From assembly GCA_020630145.1 (NCBI GenBank), contig JAHDBX010000001.1, forward strand, positions 24,040 to 36,142: a stretch of 12,103 nucleotides of DNA, given 5' to 3'. Below are positions 6,539-12,103 of this stretch, piece by piece (position 1 is the first letter of the stretch; each line of letters opens with the position of its first letter). The notes below the pieces were generated by a model. That model was not told the origin of the DNA and did no database searches. It saw only the letters and a program-made list of their open reading frames with translations. The DNA is from Gammaproteobacteria bacterium (GTDB lineage Bacteria; Pseudomonadota; Gammaproteobacteria; HTCC5015). A program made the position numbers and the translations under genes.

Positions 6539-8353
6539 TTATTCTGAATCTAGGAAGCTTCTTAGTAGCTCAGAACGGCTTGGATGGCGTAATTTTCTTA
6601 ATGCCTTCGCCTCAATTTGGCGAATACGCTCACGGGTTACGTCAAATTGCTTGCCGACTTCTTCTAGTGTGTGATCAGTGTTCATGTCGATACCAAAGCG
6701 CATACGTAAAACTTTGGCTTCTCTTGGCGTTAAACCACCTAAGATATTGCGTGTGGCTTCTAATAAGCTTTCAACAATTGAAGATTCAATAGGTGATACG
6801 GTTTTGCCATCTTCAATAAAGTCGCCCAGATGAGAGTCTTCATCATCGCCAATAGGTGTTTCCATTGAAATAGGCTCTTTAGCTATTTTCAATACCTTAC
6901 GTATCTTGTCTTCTGGCATTTCCATACGTTCAGCGAGTTCTTCTGGTGTAGCTTCACGGCCTTGTTCTTGAAGGATTTGGCGAGAAATACGGTTTAGTTT
7001 GTTGATCGTCTCGATCATATGTACAGGAATACGGATCGTACGGGCTTGGTCAGCAATTGAACGTGTAATAGCCTGACGTATCCACCATGTTGCATAGGTA
7101 GAAAACTTATAGCCACGGCGATATTCAAACTTGTCTACCGCTTTCATTAATCCAATATTACCTTCTTGAATAAGGTCTAGGAATTGTAGGCCACGATTAG
7201 TGTACTTTTTGGCAATAGAGATGACTAAGCGCAGGTTGGCCTCAACCATTTCTTTCTTGGCGCGACGTGTTTTTGCTTCGCCAATAGACATTGAACGGTT
7301 AATGTCCTTGATATCGGTAATGGTCAATAGCTGCGTGTTTTGCATGTCTATTAAACGGTTTTGCAAAGCAACAATGTCATTTAAGTTATCGCTGAATGCT
7401 TGGCCGTACTCTTTATTTTTGCATTGTTCTTTAATCCATTTAGGATTAGTTTCATTTTGCTGAAATGAGTCAATAAAAGTTTTACGTGGCATTTTACAGC
7501 GATGTACGCAGATGCTCATGATTTCGCGCTCAACTTTGCGTATTTCGCCAATAACCGCGCGCATGTAGCGAATCATCTTGTCGATAAACTGCTGCGTAAA
7601 GCGAAACTCAAGGAAAGCCTCGCCGGCTAATTTTAGGTGTTTATTATCTATAGATAAGATTTTGTTGCGTTTACCAACCGCTTTGCCTAAGAATTTGTCC
7701 ATCATTATGATTTTTTCGGCAATTTCTTCAGGGCTAGGTCCGGTATTCTCTTCTTCGCCGTCACCTTCGGCCTCAGCTTTTTCAGCTTCGGCTTTGCTTA
7801 ATGCAGGTGGAATATCTTCGTCGGTAATAGGTTCTGCAAAACCAGCGACCATATCAGGAACACGTGCTTCACCTTCCAGCGACATTTTGTAGTGTTCGCT
7901 AACCAGAGTCATAGCATCAGGTAGTTGTGCAAGTGCTGATAGTGTTTGGCCAATACCTTCCTCAATACGTTTGGCAATTTCTATTTCGCCTTCACGAGTT
8001 AGTAGCTCAACTGTGCCCATTTCACGCATATACATACGTACCGGGTCAGTGGTACGTCCAAATTCGCTGTCAACTGATGCAAGTGCGGCCGCGGCTTCTT
8101 CGGCAGCATCTTCATCTGTAGCTGTATTGTCGGATAATAAAAGGGTGTCAGCATCAGGCGCAGTTTCCATTACCTTGATACCCATATCGTTGATCATACT
8201 AATGATATCTTCTACTTCATCAGTATTGACTAAATCATCCGGTAAATGGTCATTAACCTCGGCATAGGTTAAGTAACCTTGCTCTTTACCTTTGGTGATA
8301 AGTTCTTTGATTCGGGATTGTTGCGTTTCAGCGGCTGCAGCAGAGTCAGTCAT
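6539..8353 (-). CDS. rpoD: RNA polymerase primary sigma factor (sigma70)
   Basis: This is the housekeeping sigma factor, which directs RNA polymerase to -10/-35 promoters. At 604 residues it is close to E. coli RpoD (613). Domains in order: region 1.1 (about 10-65), an acidic/alanine linker (66-95), region 1.2 (about 96-135, [21 protein letters not shown]), a long non-conserved region (about 136-370) with an acidic EAEGDGEEE patch near 194-202, region 2 (371-450, with [31 protein letters not shown] and the -10-reading [12 protein letters not shown]), region 3 (about 451-535) and region 4 with helix-turn-helix [18 protein letters not shown] (571-588). The ATG at 8353 is preceded by a weak AGG. 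An extended -10 promoter lies just upstream. The usual dnaG neighbour is not upstream; the adjacent gene is divergent. The assignment is certain. Confidence 0.98.
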   Translation of the reverse strand: MTDSAAAAETQQSRIKELITKGKEQGYLTYAEVNDHLPDDLVNTDEVEDIISMINDMGIKVMETAPDADTLLLSDNTATDEDAAEEAAAALASVDSEFGRTTDPVRMYMREMGTVELLTREGEIEIAKRIEEGIGQTLSALAQLPDAMTLVSEHYKMSLEGEARVPDMVAGFAEPITDEDIPPALSKAEAEKAEAEGDGEEENTGPSPEEIAEKIIMMDKFLGKAVGKRNKILSIDNKHLKLAGEAFLEFRFTQQFIDKMIRYMRAVIGEIRKVEREIMSICVHRCKMPRKTFIDSFQQNETNPKWIKEQCKNKEYGQAFSDNLNDIVALQNRLIDMQNTQLLTITDIKDINRSMSIGEAKTRRAKKEMVEANLRLVISIAKKYTNRGLQFLDLIQEGNIGLMKAVDKFEYRRGYKFSTYATWWIRQAITRSIADQARTIRIPVHMIETINKLNRISRQILQEQGREATPEELAERMEMPEDKIRKVLKIAKEPISMETPIGDDEDSHLGDFIEDGKTVSPIESSIVESLLEATRNILGGLTPREAKVLRMRFGIDMNTDHTLEEVGKQFDVTRERIRQIEAKALRKLRHPSRSELLRSFLDSE

Positions 8354-8393
8354 TGATTATTAACCTAATTTTATATCCAGCAAAAAGCCGCGG

Positions 8394-8402
8394 AGTATAG
8401 CA
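8394..8402 (-). promoter_or_regulatory. Extended -10 promoter of rpoD
   Basis: On the - strand TGC-TATACT fits the extended -10 pattern TGn-TATAAT with one mismatch. The -35 position 17 bases upstream reads CCGGCA, a poor match, as is usual for extended -10 promoters. Transcription would begin about 34 bases before the rpoD ATG. Confidence 0.5.
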
Positions 8403-8431
8403 GCTATTCAAAATTTTGCCGGAATATCTTA

Positions 8432-8437
8432 TATAAT
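8432..8437 (+). promoter_or_regulatory. Perfect -10 box upstream of the thioredoxin-like gene
   Basis: TATAAT is a consensus -10 element on the + strand about 85 bases before the gene at 8523. The -35 position (CAAAAT, 17-base spacer) is poor, so activity may be weak or activator-dependent. The rpoD and thioredoxin-like promoters are back to back here. Confidence 0.4.
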
Positions 8438-8459
8438 GTGAGAGTTTCATGTGGTTGGG

Positions 8460-8491
8460 CTTGATAACATATAACCTATATGTAGTTCAAG
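8460..8491. repeat. Imperfect inverted repeat in the 5' leader
   Basis: CTTGA-TA-ACATATA and TATATGT-AGT-TCAAG face each other around ACC. The inner seven and outer five pairs are perfect, separated by a small asymmetric internal loop. It lies after the predicted start of transcription and before the ribosome site of the gene at 8523, so it could fold in the RNA leader or act as an operator. Confidence 0.4.
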
Positions 8492-8522
8492 ATATTGATT
8501 TTTCAAGTACTTTCGAGGTTTT

Positions 8523-9074
8523 ATGGCAGCATTAGAGACACCGGTCTGTAATTTTGGGCAGGCAGGCATAGATTTTACTTTGCCGGGGGTAGATGGACAG
8601 AGTTTAAGCTACGCAGATGCAATGGGTGAAAAAGGCCTTTTGCTGGCTTTTATTTGTAACCACTGTCCTTTTGTAAAGGCTATTCAGTCACGTATGGTTA
8701 AAGATGCGCTAGATTTGCAGGCTTTGGGCGTTAATGTTGTGGCGATTAATTCAAATGACGCAAAAGCCTACCCCGAAGATAGTTTCGAGAATATGCAAAA
8801 AGAGGCGTCATTGCATAATTACCCTTTTCCTTATTTGTACGATGAGACGCAAGCAGTCGCTAAAGCCTATGGTGCTATTTGTACGCCAGATTTTTTTGGT
8901 TATAACGCCAGCGGTGAGTTGCAATACCGGGGGCGCTTGGATGCCAGTGGCCGGGCACAAAGTGATCAAGCAATGCGTCGGGACTTATTTGAAGCCATGA
9001 AATTGGTTGCTGAAACAGGCAAAGGGCCCAAAGAACAGTATGTGAGTATCGGTTGTTCGATTAAATGGCGCTAA
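8523..9074 (+). CDS. Thioredoxin-fold redoxin (AhpC/TSA-like, CNHC motif)
   Basis: The 183-residue cytoplasmic protein has a thioredoxin/peroxiredoxin fold. Residues 12-42 give the typical opening (GQAGIDFTLPGVDG), and the redox motif is FICNHCPFV with C45 and C48. The cis-proline loop follows as CTPDFF (120-125), and the C-terminus is SIGCSIKWR, with C178. This combination matches the 'thioredoxin family protein' group that sits between peroxiredoxins and TlpA-like oxidoreductases. There is no signal peptide, unlike periplasmic TlpA proteins. Its likely role is cytoplasmic thiol-disulphide exchange or peroxide reduction; the physiological substrate is not established. GAGG (8515-8518) lies four bases before the ATG, a slightly short spacing. 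It appears to be a single gene, divergent from rpoD. Confidence 0.88.
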   Translation: MAALETPVCNFGQAGIDFTLPGVDGQSLSYADAMGEKGLLLAFICNHCPFVKAIQSRMVKDALDLQALGVNVVAINSNDAKAYPEDSFENMQKEASLHNYPFPYLYDETQAVAKAYGAICTPDFFGYNASGELQYRGRLDASGRAQSDQAMRRDLFEAMKLVAETGKGPKEQYVSIGCSIKWR

Positions 9075-9132
9075 CCTTCGCGAAATAACGCGAAATCATT
9101 AGATGTATCGTCTTAAATCATCACTCTCCCCA

Positions 9133-9161
9133 TTGAGAAAAGTGGCCAAATAAGGGATAAT
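9133..9161 (+). promoter_or_regulatory. Sigma70 promoter of the tkt-gap operon
   Basis: TTGAGA (9133-9138) and GATAAT (9156-9161) each match consensus at five of six positions and are separated by the ideal 17 bases. Transcription would start near 9168, giving a leader of about 73 bases before tkt. This is the clearest promoter in the window. Confidence 0.7.
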
Positions 9162-9240
9162 AACGCCGCTTTTCTTACCTTCTTACGTACAGTCTTACAA
9201 TTCGATCTATGAATGATCCTAACAATTGAGGAAATTAATC

Positions 9241-11238
9241 ATGCCTACACGTCGTGATCTGGCCAATGCAATCCGTGCATTGAGTATGGATGCCGTGCAA
9301 CAAGCAAAATCTGGCCATCCTGGTGCCCCTATGGGTATGGCCGACATCGCCGAAGTCGTCTGGAACGACTTTCTAAAACATAACCCGCAAAACCCCAATT
9401 GGGTAGACAGAGACCGTTTCGTTTTATCGAATGGTCATGGCTCTATGCTAATTTATTCACTTCTACACTTAACGGGTTATGACTTAAGCATTGACGATTT
9501 AAAAGCATTTCGTCAAATGCACTCTAAAACACCGGGACACCCTGAACATGGTTATGCACCTGGCGTTGAGACAACAACAGGTCCGCTAGGGCAGGGTATC
9601 GCTAATGCTGTTGGTATGGCTTTAGCAGAGTCTATTTTAGCTGCCAAATTTAACCGTGATGACGCGAAAATTGTTGATCACCACACTTATGCATTCTTAG
9701 GTGATGGCTGTTTAATGGAAGGTATTTCGCACGAAGCATGTTCTTTAGCGGGCACGCTTAAGCTAGGCAAGTTAATAGCCTTATATGACGATAATAATAT
9801 TTCTATCGATGGTGAGGTAGAAGGCTGGTTTACAGATGATACAGCTAAACGTTTCGAATCTTACGGCTGGCATGTGATTGCTGATGTAGATGGCCATGAT
9901 GCCGACGCGATTAAGGCCGCCGTTGAAGAAGCAAAATCTGTTACTAGTAAGCCAACAATAATTTGCTGCAAAACACTGATTGGTTTTGGTTCGCCTAATA
10001 AGCAAGGCAAAGAATCTTCGCATGGCGCACCTTTAGGTGACGATGAAATTGCCTTAACTCGCAAAGAGTTGAATTGGCCACATGCGGCATTTGAAGTGCC
10101 TGATGATATTTATGCGGGTTGGGATGCAAAAAGCAAAGGTGAAACAGAAGAACAAATCTGGAATCAAGCTTTTACAAACTACCAGGCAAAATATCCTGAG
10201 CTAGCGGCTGAGTTTAATCGCCGTATAGCAGGTGACTTACCTGAAAACTGGTCTGAAGTGATTGATACTTACATCGAGTCTGTGCAAGCAAGCGCAGATA
10301 AAGTGGCAAGCCGTAAAGCGTCACAAATGGCATTAAATGTCATTGGCGAAGTTTTGCCTGAGTTGCTGGGTGGCTCAGCTGATTTAGCCGGTTCAAACCT
10401 CACGATTAATAGTGCATCAAAGGGCGTGTCTGCTGACGATAAAGACGGCAACTACATGTACTACGGTGTGCGTGAGTTTGGTATGTCGGCCATTATGAAT
10501 GGCGTGACTTTGCATCGTGGCTTTATACCTTATGGTGGTACTTTCTTAATGTTTTCTGAGTACGCGCGTAATGCATTACGCATGGCAGCGTTGATGAAGC
10601 AGCAAAGTATATTTGTATTTACCCACGACTCGATTGGCTTGGGCGAAGATGGCCCTACCCATCAACCTGTTGAGCAAGCGTCTACTCTTCGTTTGATGCC
10701 AAATATGTCAGTGTGGCGTCCTTGTGATGTAGTGGAGTCGGCCGTGGCTTGGAAGTCTGCCATTGAAAATAGAACAGGCCCGAGTTCATTATTGTTTTCT
10801 CGTCAAGGCTTACGTTGTGAAGCACGTGATGCAGGCCAAGTTGCTAACATTGCTAAAGGCGGTTATATCCTAAAAGATAGTGAAGGCGAGCCAGAAGCGA
10901 TTGTTATTGCAACAGGTTCAGAAGTATCTATTGCTGCTGAAGCTATCGAAAGTATGTCTGCAACAGAGCAAAAGAAAGTGCGTTTAGTATCAATGCCAAG
11001 CAATGACGTATTTGATGCGCAAGACGATGCATATAAAAATGCAGTATTGCCAGCAAATGTGACTAAGCGTGTAGTGGTTGAAGCGGGTGTAAGTGACTTT
11101 TGGTATAAGTATGCCGGTTTAGATGGCCGCTTCATTGGTGTAAACACCTTTGGTGAGTCTGCACCAATTGCAGATGTCTATGCTCACTTTGGTATTACAA
11201 CAGACAATATAAAAACGACATTGACCGAGTTGCTATGA
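9241..11238 (+). CDS. tkt: Transketolase
   Basis: Transketolase is a thiamine-diphosphate enzyme that moves two-carbon units between sugar phosphates, linking glycolysis with the pentose phosphate pathway (and the Calvin cycle where present). The 665-residue length equals the E. coli type (663). Conserved residues are present: H26 (SGHPGAP), H66 (SNGHGS), H100 (PGHPEHG), the ThDP/metal motif GDGCLMEG (154-161) with N185 further on, the catalytic glutamate in REFGMSAI (E412), and [17 protein letters not shown] near 460-477. The frame is open from a TTG at 9226. I chose ATG 9241 because GAGGA (9228-9232) sits eight bases before it and overlaps that TTG. The stop overlaps the gap start as ATGA, so the two genes are translationally coupled. 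It pairs functionally with tal at the left of the window, though far from it. Confidence 0.98.
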   Translation: MPTRRDLANAIRALSMDAVQQAKSGHPGAPMGMADIAEVVWNDFLKHNPQNPNWVDRDRFVLSNGHGSMLIYSLLHLTGYDLSIDDLKAFRQMHSKTPGHPEHGYAPGVETTTGPLGQGIANAVGMALAESILAAKFNRDDAKIVDHHTYAFLGDGCLMEGISHEACSLAGTLKLGKLIALYDDNNISIDGEVEGWFTDDTAKRFESYGWHVIADVDGHDADAIKAAVEEAKSVTSKPTIICCKTLIGFGSPNKQGKESSHGAPLGDDEIALTRKELNWPHAAFEVPDDIYAGWDAKSKGETEEQIWNQAFTNYQAKYPELAAEFNRRIAGDLPENWSEVIDTYIESVQASADKVASRKASQMALNVIGEVLPELLGGSADLAGSNLTINSASKGVSADDKDGNYMYYGVREFGMSAIMNGVTLHRGFIPYGGTFLMFSEYARNALRMAALMKQQSIFVFTHDSIGLGEDGPTHQPVEQASTLRLMPNMSVWRPCDVVESAVAWKSAIENRTGPSSLLFSRQGLRCEARDAGQVANIAKGGYILKDSEGEPEAIVIATGSEVSIAAEAIESMSATEQKKVRLVSMPSNDVFDAQDDAYKNAVLPANVTKRVVVEAGVSDFWYKYAGLDGRFIGVNTFGESAPIADVYAHFGITTDNIKTTLTELL

Positions 11239-12103
11239 CAATAAAAGTTGCTATTAATGGTTATGGCCGTATAGGCCGCAACGTACTACGTGCTATTTAC
11301 GAAAGTAATTATCGTGAAAAAATAGAAGTAGTCGCGGTCAATGATCTAGCGGATGCAGATACCAATGCACACCTAAGCAAATATGATTCAGTTCATCATA
11401 CCTTTGATGCTGACATTCATTATGCTGATGGTGTTATGACTGTTAATGGCGACAAAATCAAAGTATTTAATGAACGCAACCCGGCAGATTTGCCTTGGGC
11501 AGAGTTGGGTGTTGATGTTGTTCATGAATGTACAGGCGTCTTTCGTAACAAGGAAAAAGTAGCCGGGCACTTACAGGCCGGTGCAAAAAAAGTATTGATT
11601 TCATCGCCGGCTAAAGGCGGTGAAGTTGATGCGACAATTGTGTATGGCGTAAATGACCACATTTTACGTGCTGAAGATACGGTTGTATCTAATGCTTCAT
11701 GCACAACAAACTGTTTAGCGCCTCTAGCGAAAGTATTGCATGAGGCTGTTGGTATAGAGAGTGGAGCGATGACAACGGTCCACGCTTATACCAACTCGCA
11801 GCGTTTAATCGACGTTTATCATAAAGATAAGCGTCGTGCGCGTGCTGCTACGCAATCTATTATTCCAACAACAACCGGTGCAGCAAAAGCCGTAACACAG
11901 GTGTTGCCCGAGTTAGCTGGAAAATTGCATGGTTATGCGGTTCGTGTACCAACTATTAATGTTTCAATGGTTGACCTTACTTTTGTACCTGTGCAAAAAA
12001 CATCTGTTGATGATATTAATAAAAAATTAAAAAGTGCAGTAGGCTCACTGAAGGGAGTGGTTGCTTGTAATGCCTTGCCATTAGTGTCTGTTGATTTTAA
12101 TCA
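11235..12103 (+). CDS. gap: Glyceraldehyde-3-phosphate dehydrogenase, type I (3' end outside window)
   Basis: This NAD-dependent enzyme converts glyceraldehyde-3-P and phosphate to 1,3-bisphosphoglycerate in glycolysis and the reverse in gluconeogenesis. The first 289 residues are present, of about 335 expected. The nucleotide-binding start is [16 protein letters not shown] (5-20), with D37 in the usual NAD-selecting position. The active site is SNASCTTNC with C156, H183 lies in TTVHAYT, and the phosphate-site [10 protein letters not shown] (211-220) and RVPT (237-240) follow. Some stretches ([24 protein letters not shown]) resemble erythrose-4-phosphate dehydrogenase (Epd), which occupies the tkt-epd-pgk position in other gammaproteobacteria. 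The active-site surroundings are GAPDH-like, and I favour gap. The start ATG overlaps the tkt stop by ATGA. GAG inside the tkt end gives a weak ribosome site. Confidence 0.93.
   Translation, partial: MTIKVAINGYGRIGRNVLRAIYESNYREKIEVVAVNDLADADTNAHLSKYDSVHHTFDADIHYADGVMTVNGDKIKVFNERNPADLPWAELGVDVVHECTGVFRNKEKVAGHLQAGAKKVLISSPAKGGEVDATIVYGVNDHILRAEDTVVSNASCTTNCLAPLAKVLHEAVGIESGAMTTVHAYTNSQRLIDVYHKDKRRARAATQSIIPTTTGAAKAVTQVLPELAGKLHGYAVRVPTINVSMVDLTFVPVQKTSVDDINKKLKSAVGSLKGVVACNALPLVSVDFN

Noticed and set aside
7578..8267. Long + strand open frames opposite rpoD
   Set aside because: They are antisense to certain rpoD coding sequence, serine-rich by codon mirroring, and lack ribosome sites.
9077..9094. 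Small hairpin TTCGCG-AAATAA-CGCGAA after the redoxin gene
   Set aside because: A six-pair stem with no following T run is not enough to call a terminator.
9226..9240. TTG start for transketolase five codons upstream
   Set aside because: The TTG overlaps the GAGGA Shine-Dalgarno used by ATG 9241, and the family N-terminus begins at the ATG.

Overview
The window looks like a chromosomal segment of a low-GC gammaproteobacterium. The evidence is a full-length RpoD of the gammaproteobacterial type, a tRNA-Ile2(CAU) directly downstream of rpoD, an E. coli-like transketolase, and a tkt-gap operon. Genus cannot be fixed from the sequence alone. No insertion sequence, phage gene, CRISPR array or rRNA is visible.

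Layout from left to right: transaldolase (tal, +) starts at 111. A convergent small hemerythrin-like gene (1269-1784, -) follows. A 445-base divergent intergenic region (1785-2229) separates it from a three-gene + strand operon (2230-6304). This operon encodes (i) a 689-residue fusion of a NirB-like FAD/NAD(P)H oxidoreductase, a BFD-type [2Fe-2S] domain and a five-helix membrane domain with two His-x13-His helices; (ii) a membrane-anchored cytochrome c with 11 haem-binding motifs (ten CXXCH, one CX4CH); and (iii) a secreted monohaem cytochrome of the DUF3365/Tll0287-like family. Convergent to it are tRNA-Ile2(CAU) and rpoD on the - strand. Divergent from rpoD is a thioredoxin-fold protein with a CNHC motif. 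The right end is a tkt-gap operon with a clear sigma70 promoter; gap runs off the window.

Housekeeping carbon metabolism (tal, tkt, gap: non-oxidative pentose phosphate pathway and lower glycolysis/gluconeogenesis) flanks the one unusual module, the 2230-6304 operon. Read together, its products form a plausible electron path across the inner membrane: NAD(P)H, FAD, [2Fe-2S], cytoplasmic-side haem b, periplasmic-side haem b, multihaem cytochrome c and small cytochrome c. The membrane domain's positive-inside pattern places one His pair near each face of the membrane. The terminal substrate and the direction of flow cannot be told from sequence. The divergent hemerythrin-like gene may or may not be functionally linked.
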